This document shows, one piece after another, positions 54,263 to 63,041 of a stretch of 64,000 nt of DNA. Source of the stretch: CAYZQH01 sp050300015. Its GTDB lineage: Bacteria; Pseudomonadota; Gammaproteobacteria; Pseudomonadales; Cellvibrionaceae. The notes beneath the pieces were generated by a model. The model did no database searches and was not told where the DNA came from. It was given only the letters and a program-made list of their open reading frames with translations. Location: NCBI GenBank assembly GCA_050300015.1, contig JBNKWZ010000005.1, forward strand, positions 1 to 64,000, in the 5' to 3' direction. The position numbers and the translations under genes were made by a program. The first letter of the stretch is position 1; the number at the start of each line of letters is the position of its first letter.

Positions 54263-55906
54263 ATGACCGTTAAACGATTTGTCGCGCCCGACATGCGCCG
54301 AGCTTTGGATATGGTGCGGGAAGAAATGGGCCCCGAAGCGATTATTTTGTCCAGCAAACGCATTCCTCAAGGTGTTGAGATCATTACTTCGATGGAGGTG
54401 GATTTACCCACGCGTGGTGCCGATACGCGTAAGGCTTTCGGTCAACGTTTTGACGAGGAGTTGGACAGCCCGCTGGAAAGTGACTCCGCTTGGCAAGTAC
54501 AACAAAGTATTGAGCAGGCCGCTGAACACTACAACGGAGCCGGTGCGCCACAGACCAATCCTGTGCCGAGTAAGCCGCTATTAGACCCAAAGCGCAGAGC
54601 GGCACTGGCCAAAGAAATTGAGCAAGCCCGCGAACGTATGATGGCAGCGCAAAATGCCCCTCATTCAGAGCCGGTGCAAGAAGAATCCAGACAGGCAAGC
54701 AAATCCCAAGCGCCGAACCCTGTTCGACCACAACCCCTGAGAGCGGCGAAAACACCCGTGCAATTGGTGCCGGAAGTGGCTGCAGCAGAGCCCGAGACGG
54801 CCCCCTTTGATTTGCCCGCGTTTGCGCAGCCCGGAAATACGGGGGATGACCCTGCGTACAGCGATTGGGCGCCAGCCGACTACACCTTTGAAGAGCGTGC
54901 TCCGGCAGGTTTAGATCAACAAATGGCAGGACTTGCTGCCGAAATTAAACAGCGCGTGCAACAACATAACCAAAATCAAGATCGCTATAGTGATGAACGT
55001 TTGAGTGAACTACACCACCAAATTGCAGATATGCGCCTGTTGCTAGAACAACAAATGTGGCAGATGCGCGATGGTCAACATGCTGGCAAAACGTTACCGT
55101 CATTAGCCGCTGAAACACTCAACCGGCATTTAAAGCAGTTGGGGTTACCTGAGCCCGTGGTGGCGCCACTGCTCGCACTGGCAACACCCGGTAAGCATTT
55201 GAGTGTCGCTTGGCGTGAAGCGTTGGCCCGGGTGGCGCATCAAATTTCGTCCCCGTCTGAAGACATTGTTAACGCGGGTGGTGTTTTTGCATTGGTGGGC
55301 CCAACAGGGGTGGGTAAAACCACCACTATTGCAAAGCTGGCTTCTCGTTACGTATTAGAGCATGGTCTCGGCAAGGTGGCGCTTATTACCACCGATACTT
55401 ACCGCGTGGGTGCCCACGATCAACTGCGGGCGCTAGGACGTATCCTCAATGTACCTGTGCGTGTGGTGGACAAAGAGCGCCCGCTGGCGACAGTGGTGGC
55501 CAGTCTCAAACAGTATCCCTTGGTGCTTGTGGATACGGCTGGGTTTCGTCAGGGCGACCCCTTGCTTAAAGAGCAAGAGGCGATGTTAAGCGCCTGCCCC
55601 AACCTCAAACGTATTGTGGTGCTCTCCACCAATAGCCAAGTTCAAACTCTAAAAGCTTCGGCTCATGCCTTCGCGGCTACGCCTGTGGATGGCTGCGTGT
55701 TAACCAAGTTGGACGAGACGGCAAGCCTTGGCGAGGCCATCGGCGTGGTCATCGCACAACGTTTGCCTGTGCTCTACACCACTGATGGTCAGGGCATTCC
55801 CAATGACATTGGCGTGGCCTCGGCTCACCATCTGGTGGCCAAGGCTGTGGGCATTATGAAGGCCAACGATGAGGCGCCTTCAGACCTTGTGGCTAAGGCA
55901 CTGTAA
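54263..55906 (+). CDS. flhF: Flagellar placement GTPase FlhF
   Basis: FlhF is an SRP-type GTPase that fixes the polar site of flagellar assembly. The 547-residue product starts MTVKRFVAPDMRRALDMVREEMG after AGGAG. It has a long, poorly conserved proline- and glutamine-rich linker (about residues 80-260), then N and G domains with GPTGVGKTTTIAKLAS, ITTDTYRVGAHDQLRALGRI, VDTAGFRQGD and TKLDETASLGEAIGV. It lies between flhA and fleN in the conserved order. Confidence 0.95.
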   Translation: MTVKRFVAPDMRRALDMVREEMGPEAIILSSKRIPQGVEIITSMEVDLPTRGADTRKAFGQRFDEELDSPLESDSAWQVQQSIEQAAEHYNGAGAPQTNPVPSKPLLDPKRRAALAKEIEQARERMMAAQNAPHSEPVQEESRQASKSQAPNPVRPQPLRAAKTPVQLVPEVAAAEPETAPFDLPAFAQPGNTGDDPAYSDWAPADYTFEERAPAGLDQQMAGLAAEIKQRVQQHNQNQDRYSDERLSELHHQIADMRLLLEQQMWQMRDGQHAGKTLPSLAAETLNRHLKQLGLPEPVVAPLLALATPGKHLSVAWREALARVAHQISSPSEDIVNAGGVFALVGPTGVGKTTTIAKLASRYVLEHGLGKVALITTDTYRVGAHDQLRALGRILNVPVRVVDKERPLATVVASLKQYPLVLVDTAGFRQGDPLLKEQEAMLSACPNLKRIVVLSTNSQVQTLKASAHAFAATPVDGCVLTKLDETASLGEAIGVVIAQRLPVLYTTDGQGIPNDIGVASAHHLVAKAVGIMKANDEAPSDLVAKAL

Positions 55907-55915
55907 GCGTTTTTA

Positions 55916-56051
55916 CTATTAACCCGGCAATCTTTATGTCGGGTTAATGCGGTACAAGGACGTACCGCCATTGGCCAAATGGCCAATGCAAGCTCCTAAA
56001 ATACAATGAAATTCACACATTTCCGCCAGTATTTTATGGCCGGGTTAATAG
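55916..56051 (+). repeat. Palindromic repeat family, copy 1 (136 bp)
   Basis: Bounded by perfect 12-bp inverted ends CTATTAACCCGG / CCGGGTTAATAG. Inside are nested inverted repeats: AACCCG...CGGGTT; GCGGTAC...GTACCGC; CATTGGCC AAAT GGCCAATG; and TAAAATAC...GTATTTTA. A stretch of about 30 bp starting at TTATGTCGGGTT (55933 on) is identical in copy 2. It lies between flhF and fleN. No obvious target duplication was seen. Confidence 0.85.
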
Positions 56052-56142
56052 GAACATTGCTGGCTTAGCAACAGCATCTATACTGAAGTGAACAGTCTAT
56101 TGGCCCAAAACCGGTCAATTTACCGAGAAGGTGTAAGCATTT

Positions 56143-56964
56143 ATGAGTCGACCTGTAAAAGTCATTGCCGTCACGGGCGGCAAAGGCGGTGTTGGGAAAA
56201 CCAATTTATCCGTGAATCTCAGTATTGCATTGGCAGAACTTAACCGCCGGGTGGTGCTGATGGATGCCGATTTGGGGCTTGCCAATGTGGACGTGCTCTT
56301 GGGGTTACAAGCTCGCTTCACTTTGGCGGATGTTCTCAGTGGTGAGCGTAAAATGCGAGACATCCTCTTAAATGGTCCTGCAGGGGTCAAGGTGGTACCC
56401 GCATCCTCCGGCTTGTCCCAAATGGCGGGTTTGTCACCTCAGGAACATGCAGCCATTATCCACGCATTCAGTGAGCTGGATGATCAGTTGGACGTTTTGA
56501 TAGTAGATACCGCGGCCGGAATTTCTGAAACGGTGGTGAGTTTTGTTCGTGCCGCGCAAGAGGTGCTGGTGGTGGTGTGTGATGAGCCTTCCTCCATCAC
56601 CGATGCCTACGCATTGATCAAGCTTTTGAACGCCGAGTATGGTGTCAGTCGTTTTCGCGTGATTGCGAATATGACCCGTTCTGTGCAAGAGGGTGTGAAT
56701 TTGTTCAATAAATTAAACGGTGTGTGTGAGCGCTTTTTGGATGTGACTCTGCAGTATCTTGGGCCAGTGCCGTTTGATGAAAGTGTGCGAAAGGCCGTTC
56801 AAAAACGCAAGGCGTTGCTGGAGTTTTCGCCACGCTGCAAAGCCTCACAGGCCATTCGGGTATTGGCTCAGAAGGTAGATGCACTCCCCATTTCTCACAC
56901 GGCCAAAGGACATCTAGAGTTCTTCTTTGACCGCTTGTTACAGCCCGCGCACATGGCGCCATAG
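56143..56964 (+). CDS. fleN: Flagellar number regulator FleN (FlhG), MinD-like ATPase
   Basis: FleN limits the number of polar flagella, antagonising FlhF and the master regulator FleQ. The 273-residue product begins with a deviant Walker A motif GGKGGVGKTNLSVNLS. MDADLGLANVDVLLGL and IVDTAAGISETVVSFV follow, all typical of MinD/ParA-type ATPases. It lies about 180 bp after the flhF repeat-containing gap, which is longer than usual between these two genes. Confidence 0.95.
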   Translation: MSRPVKVIAVTGGKGGVGKTNLSVNLSIALAELNRRVVLMDADLGLANVDVLLGLQARFTLADVLSGERKMRDILLNGPAGVKVVPASSGLSQMAGLSPQEHAAIIHAFSELDDQLDVLIVDTAAGISETVVSFVRAAQEVLVVVCDEPSSITDAYALIKLLNAEYGVSRFRVIANMTRSVQEGVNLFNKLNGVCERFLDVTLQYLGPVPFDESVRKAVQKRKALLEFSPRCKASQAIRVLAQKVDALPISHTAKGHLEFFFDRLLQPAHMAP

Positions 56965-57020
56965 GCTTTGCCGACGGTGGCTTTATGCATGCATAACATT
57001 CATTAGCGGTTTGGTGTGGC

Positions 57021-57761
57021 GTGTCTTTGGTTAATGGTTTGATGACATACGAGAATACTCAGTCGAGTGAGAATCATATTGCCGTTGAGGATTATGCTTA
57101 TCTGGTAAAACGCATTGCGCATCACTTAATCGTGCGCATGCCTTCGAGTGTCCAGTTGGACGACTTAATTCAAGCCGGAATGGTGGGGTTACTAGAGGCC
57201 GTCCAAAAATATGATGGCGATCGAGGTGCTTCATTTGAAACCTATGCGGGGATTCGAATTCGAGGTGCCATGGTGGATGAAATGCGGCGGGGCGATTGGG
57301 TGCCACGCTCGGTGCACCGCAATGCACGACGTATTATGGATGCCATGAATGCGGTGGAAGGGCGCACCGGTCGCGACCCTACGGATGTGGAAGTCGCTAA
57401 TGAAATGGGTGTGAGCCTAGAAGAATATCACGCGATGTCGGCCGATAGTGCCTCTGGACGGCTGTTTAGCTTCGAAGAGGCGGTGGAAAAAGACGATGTA
57501 ATGGTCACCGCTACAGCCAGTGAACCGTTGGCCAACCCTGCAGACAGTGCACAACGCTTTGCTCTGTCCGACGCCTTGGCCTCTGCAATAGACCAATTGC
57601 CCGATCGAGAAAAGTTAGTACTGTCCTTGTATTACGATGAAGAGTTGAATTTGAAAGAAATAGGACAGGTGTTAGGGGTCAGTGAATCGCGTGTTTCTCA
57701 AATACACTCTCAGGCAGCCATAAGATTAAAGAAAAAAATGGCTTCCTGGCACAATTCTTAG
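57021..57761 (+). CDS. fliA: Flagellar sigma factor FliA (sigma-28)
   Basis: FliA directs RNA polymerase to late flagellar and chemotaxis promoters. The 246-residue form starts at GTG (MSLVNGLMTYEN), which gives the N-terminal spacing seen in Pseudomonas FliA; the ATG at 57042 is an alternative. Region 2 is seen in VKRIAHHLIVRMPSSVQLDDLIQAG, GLLEAVQKYD and FETYAGIRIRGAMVDEMRR. Region 4 is DREKLVLSLYYDEELNLKEIGQVLGVSESRVSQIH by position at about 193-227. Confidence 0.95.
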   Translation: MSLVNGLMTYENTQSSENHIAVEDYAYLVKRIAHHLIVRMPSSVQLDDLIQAGMVGLLEAVQKYDGDRGASFETYAGIRIRGAMVDEMRRGDWVPRSVHRNARRIMDAMNAVEGRTGRDPTDVEVANEMGVSLEEYHAMSADSASGRLFSFEEAVEKDDVMVTATASEPLANPADSAQRFALSDALASAIDQLPDREKLVLSLYYDEELNLKEIGQVLGVSESRVSQIHSQAAIRLKKKMASWHNS

Positions 57762-57924
57762 TTGCGGTGAGCACCACAAATGGGGGGGATGTCGATTTGG
57801 GTGTCAACAACGGTCCAATTCCGTTATAAAAAAACGATTCCACATTAAATTTTCTGGCTGACTCGCCAGTAGAGTCTAGACTTGTAATAGATCCATATAC
57901 ACTCAGGAAGAAGCGGAGGTTGCG

Positions 57925-58311
57925 TTGGATAAAAACATGAAAATCCTGATTGTTGATGACTTTTCAACAATGCGACGGATTATTAAAAATTTGCTGCGGG
58001 ACCTAGGTTTTACCAACACCCAGGAAGCCGACGATGGTGTGACCGCGCTGCCAATGCTGAAAAGTGGAGACTTCGACTTTTTGGTGACCGATTGGAATAT
58101 GCCAGGCATGACCGGTATCGATCTACTTAAGGAAGTGCGAGCAGATGACAAACTAGTGTCCTTGCCGGTATTAATGGTGACCGCAGAGGCTAAGCGTGAC
58201 CAAATCATTGAGGCCGCACAAGCCGGGGTGAATGGTTATGTGGTCAAACCCTTTACTGCGCAGGTGTTGAAGGAAAAAATCGATAAGATTTTCGAGCGAG
58301 TAGGCGGCTAG
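57925..58311 (+). CDS. cheY: Chemotaxis response regulator CheY (TTG start)
   Basis: CheY-P binds the flagellar switch to change rotation. The 128-residue form starts at TTG with GGAGG 6 bp upstream, reading (M)DKNMKILIVDDFSTMRR; the internal ATG is 18 bp from that site and so less likely. Asp56 in VTDWNMPGM is the phosphorylation site; the Thr and Lys of the switch lie in MVTAEAKRD and VVKPFTAQ. A weak sigma-28-like match (TAAA, 15 bp, GCCAGTAG at 57846-57872) lies upstream. Confidence 0.95.
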   Translation: MDKNMKILIVDDFSTMRRIIKNLLRDLGFTNTQEADDGVTALPMLKSGDFDFLVTDWNMPGMTGIDLLKEVRADDKLVSLPVLMVTAEAKRDQIIEAAQAGVNGYVVKPFTAQVLKEKIDKIFERVGG

Positions 58312-58338
58312 TCTCAAGATTGCGTAAAAGGTCACAGC

Positions 58339-59136
58339 ATGGAAATGTCAAACCAGTTGGGGAGCGATGAGAAATTTCATGAGCAGTTAGAGAGTTGCTC
58401 AAAGCTTCTTATTGAAAAACTTCAGAATAATGATTACCAAGAAGCCTCCGAACTCATTCATACGCTGTATGAAGCGCGCGACAAACACGTTTATACCGCG
58501 GTGGGCAAGCTGACGCGAGCGTTGCACAATGCGATTGTCAATTTTCACGTAGACGTAGACGTAGACATTGAAGGGGTTTCGGAGGGGGGTGAGGTCAATT
58601 CCGAGATTCGAGACGCATCTGATCGCTTACAGTATGTTATCAAAATGACGCAAGAAGCGGCAGACAAAACCATGGATAGAGTGGAATCTTCTGCTCCGAT
58701 TGCTATGAACCTTCGACAGGAAGCGTCGGATCTTCGTAGTGAATGGGAAAAATTACACAGGCGAGAGTTGTCCAAAGAGGAGTTTTCCGATCTCTATGCG
58801 CGTTTAGGCACCTTTCTAGACGAAACCGGTGAAAGTACCGAGGCCCTGAATAATAATCTGCAAGCCATCATTTTAGAGCAAGGGTTTCAAGATTTGACCG
58901 GCCAAGTGTTAAAGAAAGTGATTGGACTGATTACAGATGTAGAAAAAGAACTCGTTAACCTTGTTCGAATTGCAGGACAAGTTGAAGAAATGACCGGAAT
59001 AGTTGTACCGGACGGGGAAAACGGTAAAAAAGACACATGTGAAGCAGAGGGCCCGCAAATTCACGCGCAGGTGCGTGAAGATGTGGTTAGTGGCCAAGAC
59101 CAAGTTGATGACCTGCTGTCCAGCCTAGGATTTTGA
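58339..59136 (+). CDS. cheZ: Protein phosphatase CheZ
   Basis: CheZ removes phosphate from CheY-P. The 265-residue product is mostly helical. The active-site segment EQGFQDLTGQVLKKV has the catalytic Gln, and the extreme C-terminus DQVDDLLSSLGF is the CheY-binding helix. A short in-frame repeat of GTAGAC (three copies near 58550) encodes VDVDVD. It sits between cheY and cheA in the standard order. Confidence 0.94.
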   Translation: MEMSNQLGSDEKFHEQLESCSKLLIEKLQNNDYQEASELIHTLYEARDKHVYTAVGKLTRALHNAIVNFHVDVDVDIEGVSEGGEVNSEIRDASDRLQYVIKMTQEAADKTMDRVESSAPIAMNLRQEASDLRSEWEKLHRRELSKEEFSDLYARLGTFLDETGESTEALNNNLQAIILEQGFQDLTGQVLKKVIGLITDVEKELVNLVRIAGQVEEMTGIVVPDGENGKKDTCEAEGPQIHAQVREDVVSGQDQVDDLLSSLGF

Positions 59137-59146
59137 GGAGCATTGA

Positions 59147-61501
59147 ATGTCGTTCGGTGAAGATGAAGAGATTCTTCAGGACTTCCTTGTAGAGGCAGGA
59201 GAAATTCTTGATCAATTGTCCGAGCAGTTGGTTGATCTTGAACAACGTCCTGACGATCGTGATTTATTGAATGCTATTTTTCGCGGGTTTCATACTGTAA
59301 AAGGTGGTGCGGGCTTTTTACAATTAGATGAAATGGTCGAGTGTTGTCATATTACGGAAAACCTGTTCGACAGTTTGCGCAACGGCAAGCGTGCGGTAAC
59401 CTCCGCATTAATGGATGTTGTTTTACAAGCTTTGGATATGGTCAACGAACAATTTCAAGCCGTATCACAACGCAATCCGTTACCGAAAGCCCCCCAAGAT
59501 CTATTAGACCAGTTGGGGCGCTTGGTGTCAGGCGAAGACCTTGAACCCGAAATCAGTACGGCTGACCAAGCTCCGCCGCCCTCGGTTGAACCAACATCTG
59601 CTGAGAGCGTTCCTCCCAGTGATGAACCGGCTGATGGCTTATCTCTGAGTGACGACGAATTTGAGGGACTTTTGGATGCGGTCAACGAGCAGTCCAAAGT
59701 CCCTACTACGCAAACACCAGCCCTAGAATCTGAGCCGGTATCTGCGCCACCTGAGCGATCGGTTGATAGCGAAGGTGATGAAATCACAGAGCATGAATTT
59801 GAAGCATTGTTAGATCAACTTCATGGTAAAGGCGGTGGTCCGAGCCAAAGTGACAATGCGCATAAAGCACCGGAGCCTGAAAAGCCATCGACGGCCAGTG
59901 AGCACTCTGTATCAGGGAGTGATGAAATCTCTGAAGATGAATTTGAGTCGCTGCTCGATCAGTTGCATGGTGCGGGTAAAGCCCCGAGTAAAGAAACGAT
60001 TCAATCGGTGCCCAAAACGCCAGCCGCTAATACATCGGTCACTCCCCCCGCGGCTGAAAGCAGTGGCGTTGCCGACCCCAGCGAGTTGATTACAGATGAC
60101 GAATTTGAAAGTCTGCTCGATGAATTACACGGCAGTGGAAAGGGGCCCACGTCGACGGAAGTGGGGCCGACGCCTGCTTCCAAACCGCCGGCCAGCCCCG
60201 TCAGTGCTCAACCGCCAGCTCCCGAGCGGAAGGCTCCTGCTGTCAGCTCGCCTCGCGAAGTGAAAACTGAGCCCTCTGCGCCCAAGTCACGTGAGGCGGC
60301 ATCCGGTGCAGGCAATGCCGCCGCCCCGAGTGGTGAAACCACCGTGCGTGTGGACACGCAGCGATTGGATGACATCATGAACATGGTGGGAGAGCTGGTA
60401 CTGGTGCGTAATCGTTTGGTCCGTTTGGGCCTGGACAGTACCGATGAGTCTCTTTCTAAGGCGGTTGCCAATTTGGATGTGGTCACTGGTGATTTGCAAA
60501 GCGCTGTGATGAAAACACGGATGCAACCGATCAAAAAGGTGTTTGGTCGTTTTCCTCGCGTGGTACGGGATTTGGCACGGAACCTTAAAAAGGAAATCAA
60601 TCTGGAGTTGGTGGGTGAAGAAACCGACCTTGATAAAAACTTAGTGGAAGCGTTAGCAGACCCCTTGGTTCACTTGGTTCGCAATTCCGTAGACCATGGT
60701 ATCGAATTGCCGGCAACGCGAGAAGCCTCAGGGAAATCACGTGTGGGAAAAGTGATTTTGGCCGCAGAACAAGAAGGGGATCATATTTTATTGTCAATTG
60801 CCGATGACGGCGGTGGGATGGACCCCGAAAAATTGCGGGAAAAAGCCGTTGAAAAAGGCTTATACGATCAAGATGCTGCCGCGCGTCTCAGTGATGTAGA
60901 GGCATTTAATCTCATTTTTGCGCCGGGGTTTTCAACCAAAACAGAAATATCCGATGTGTCTGGTCGCGGTGTGGGTATGGATGTGGTGAAAACCAAAATC
61001 ACCCAGCTCAATGGCTCCATTGAGATTCAGTCAAAACTGGGTGAGGGCACACGCATTGTGATCAAAGTGCCTTTAACGCTCGCGATTATGCCGACCTTAA
61101 TGATTATGCTGGGCAAGCAGTGTTTTGCGTTACCTTTGGTCAGCGTCAATGAAATATTTCATATGGATTTACGCAAAGCCCATGTGGTGGATGGTCAGGA
61201 ATGTGTCACCATTCGCGAAAAGGCCATTCCTATTTTTCACCTCAAACGTTGGCTGGTAAACCGTAATACAGAGGTAGGTGCCTTGTCGGAGGCACACGTA
61301 GTGATTGTTACCGTGGGAACGCGTCGTGTGGGTTTTGTGGTTGACCAATTGATCGGCCAAGAAGAAGTGGTGATCAAGCCTTTGGGTAAAATGCTTCACG
61401 GTACACCGGGGATGGCGGGTGCCACCATTACTGGGGACGGTACCATTGCGCTAATATTGGATGTGCCCAGTCTGTTAAAACGCTATGCCGGTGGAATATA
61501 G
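59147..61501 (+). CDS. cheA: Chemotaxis histidine kinase CheA
   Basis: CheA phosphorylates CheY and CheB in response to chemoreceptors. In the 784-residue protein the HPt domain carries His49 in FRGFHTVKGGAGF. From about residue 140 to 400 there is a long low-complexity linker with four repeats of the type S-x-D-E-F-E-x-L-L-D-x-L-H-G. Dimerisation (RVDTQRLDDIMNMVGELVLVRNRL), ATPase (VHLVRNSVDHGIE, DDGGGMD, GRGVGMDVV) and CheW-like domains follow, the last ending SLLKRYAGG. GAGGAG precedes the ATG. Confidence 0.96.
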   Translation: MSFGEDEEILQDFLVEAGEILDQLSEQLVDLEQRPDDRDLLNAIFRGFHTVKGGAGFLQLDEMVECCHITENLFDSLRNGKRAVTSALMDVVLQALDMVNEQFQAVSQRNPLPKAPQDLLDQLGRLVSGEDLEPEISTADQAPPPSVEPTSAESVPPSDEPADGLSLSDDEFEGLLDAVNEQSKVPTTQTPALESEPVSAPPERSVDSEGDEITEHEFEALLDQLHGKGGGPSQSDNAHKAPEPEKPSTASEHSVSGSDEISEDEFESLLDQLHGAGKAPSKETIQSVPKTPAANTSVTPPAAESSGVADPSELITDDEFESLLDELHGSGKGPTSTEVGPTPASKPPASPVSAQPPAPERKAPAVSSPREVKTEPSAPKSREAASGAGNAAAPSGETTVRVDTQRLDDIMNMVGELVLVRNRLVRLGLDSTDESLSKAVANLDVVTGDLQSAVMKTRMQPIKKVFGRFPRVVRDLARNLKKEINLELVGEETDLDKNLVEALADPLVHLVRNSVDHGIELPATREASGKSRVGKVILAAEQEGDHILLSIADDGGGMDPEKLREKAVEKGLYDQDAAARLSDVEAFNLIFAPGFSTKTEISDVSGRGVGMDVVKTKITQLNGSIEIQSKLGEGTRIVIKVPLTLAIMPTLMIMLGKQCFALPLVSVNEIFHMDLRKAHVVDGQECVTIREKAIPIFHLKRWLVNRNTEVGALSEAHVVIVTVGTRRVGFVVDQLIGQEEVVIKPLGKMLHGTPGMAGATITGDGTIALILDVPSLLKRYAGGI
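59640..60145 (+). repeat. Four amino-acid repeats within the CheA linker
   Basis: The motif (I/L)(S/T)(D/E)xEFE(S/A/G)LLDxLHGxGxxP occurs at about residues 165, 211, 259 and 313 of CheA. The last three are nearly identical; the first is divergent (DAVNEQ in place of DQLHG). The spacing is about 46-54 residues with acidic and proline-rich sequence between. Each unit looks like a short amphipathic helix. Confidence 0.8.
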
Positions 61502-61609
61502 CAATGCTACGAGCCTTATCTCAATTTACCATTGGTCTTTGAAAATTTGTTAGCCGCCAGTTTTCGTATCTTCCGGCGGTACTCTACTTTTGAATCAATA
61601 GGATAGTCT

Positions 61610-62746
61610 GTGGCGTATAAAGTCCTTGTAGTTGACGACTCCAGCTTTTTTCAGGTGCGTCTAAAAGAAATTATTAACGAGCACCGAGACTTGGAGGTGG
61701 TAGGTGTTGCTGCGAATGGCCATGAGGCGATTGAATTGGCCGCAAAACTCGATCCCGATGTGATCTCCATGGACTACGAGATGCCCTATTTGAATGGGGC
61801 ATCCGCTATCAAGGCCATTCTGGCAGCACGTTCGGTTCCCATCATTATGTTTTCTTCCATGACTTACGAAGGGGCGCAGACAACACTCGAGTGTCTTGAA
61901 GCGGGGGCTGTGGATTTTATTCCAAAAAATTTCGCCGAGGTGACGAAAAATAACGATGCCCTTAAAAAGCGGCTACACGATACCCTACTGATGTTTGCGA
62001 GAAAGGCCTCGGCTGAGAGAACACTGCGAGAATTGCGCTCGCAAAAGGCCAATACTGCCCTGTCGGCATCCCCTTTAAAATCCGCAACCGTATCCGAGAG
62101 CTCGTCTATAGCGCGATCCCTATCTTTAGCGTCGAAGCCTGAAAGACCTCTAGGCGCCAATAAAGGGAAACGAGCACTCGCAGGCAAAGTGGATGTGGTC
62201 ATCATTGGGTCTTCCACCGGCGGACCGGTGGCTTTGACCGAAGTGCTGACGCGATTGCCGAGCGATTTCCGCTGTCCCATTGTTGTGATTCAGCACATGC
62301 CACAAAATTTTACTAAGGCGTTGGCAGATCGTTTAAATAAGCAATGTCATGTGGTGGTCAGTGAGGCCAAACACGAGGACTTGCTAAAGGCCGGGCACGT
62401 TTACATTGCACCTGGTGGTTGTCAATGTATTTTTAATCGCAATAAAACGATCAAAATCATGGATGCAGATGAGCGCGTTAACTATAAACCTTCGGTGGAT
62501 CTGACGTTTGCCTCAGCGGCCAATATTTTTGGGGCAAGGGTGCTGGGTATTGTGTTGACAGGCATGGGGGCAGATGGGTGTGAAGGTGCAAAACTCTTAA
62601 AACAAAAAGGTGCTGTGATTTGGGGGCAGGATCAAGCCAGTTGTGTGGTCTATGGTATGCCAAAGGCTATCGCGCAGGCGAACTTGACGGACGATGTGAT
62701 CGCATTGCCCAACATCGGCGATCGATTAGTCACAGACATTCAATAA
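61610..62746 (+). CDS. cheB: Chemoreceptor glutamate methylesterase CheB
   Basis: CheB demethylates chemoreceptors for adaptation. The 378-residue product starts at GTG with AGGATAG upstream. A receiver domain (VLVVDDSSFFQVRLKEI, phospho-site in ISMDYEMPYLNG) is followed by a linker and the methylesterase domain. The catalytic triad lies in GSSTGGPVAL (Ser), VIQHMPQNF (His) and GMGADGCEGAKLLK (Asp). It is about 105 bp after cheA. Confidence 0.95.
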   Translation: MAYKVLVVDDSSFFQVRLKEIINEHRDLEVVGVAANGHEAIELAAKLDPDVISMDYEMPYLNGASAIKAILAARSVPIIMFSSMTYEGAQTTLECLEAGAVDFIPKNFAEVTKNNDALKKRLHDTLLMFARKASAERTLRELRSQKANTALSASPLKSATVSESSSIARSLSLASKPERPLGANKGKRALAGKVDVVIIGSSTGGPVALTEVLTRLPSDFRCPIVVIQHMPQNFTKALADRLNKQCHVVVSEAKHEDLLKAGHVYIAPGGCQCIFNRNKTIKIMDADERVNYKPSVDLTFASAANIFGARVLGIVLTGMGADGCEGAKLLKQKGAVIWGQDQASCVVYGMPKAIAQANLTDDVIALPNIGDRLVTDIQ

Positions 62747-62795
62747 GGTTTTCATAACCTCTCGATTTTCAAGAACCTCCGCTTGGCTTATTCAC

Positions 62796-62893
62796 CTATT
62801 AACCCGGAAATTCAATAGATCTTCTATCTATTGAATTGCGCACGTCCTTGTACCGCATTAACCCGACATAAACGATTGCCAGGTTAATAATAG
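62796..62893 (-). repeat. Palindromic repeat family, copy 2 (98 bp)
   Basis: The orientation is opposite to copy 1. Read on the minus strand it begins CTATTATTAACCTGGCAATC, shares with copy 1 about 30 identical bases starting TTATGTCGGGTT and ending ACAAGGACGT, then has a perfect 12-bp hairpin (AATTCAATAGAT / ATCTATTGAATT, loop of 5) and ends CCGGGTTAATAG. It lies in the 295-bp gap between cheB and motC, which holds no gene. Confidence 0.85.
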
Positions 62894-63041
62894 CGCCTTA
62901 AAACGTTGCCTATCGGTTATCGCGACAATCTCGTTTGCCGGAGCCGCTACATGTTTACTTTGTGGCATGTAATTAGCATTAAGCCACTAAATTGCGCAAA
63001 GCGCCAAGTTATTGGCGATATGAACCCAAGAGGTTTTTTCC

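Noticed and set aside
55916..56051. Integron attC site
   Set aside because: The inverted ends suggested recombination sites, but they do not fit the RYYYAAC / GTTRRRY pattern, and there is no cassette array or integrase nearby.
57846..57872. Sigma-28 promoter before cheY
   Set aside because: TAAA and a GCC are at the right distance, but only five of eight bases of the -10 fit; mentioned in the cheY entry but not called as a feature.
58549..58566. Triple GTAGAC repeat inside cheZ
   Set aside because: Only three units, in frame, encoding VDVDVD; too short to suggest phase variation and it would not shift the frame.
55916..62893. CRISPR array
   Set aside because: The repeat copies are about 7 kb apart, in opposite orientation, with genes between; there are no regular spacers and no cas genes.
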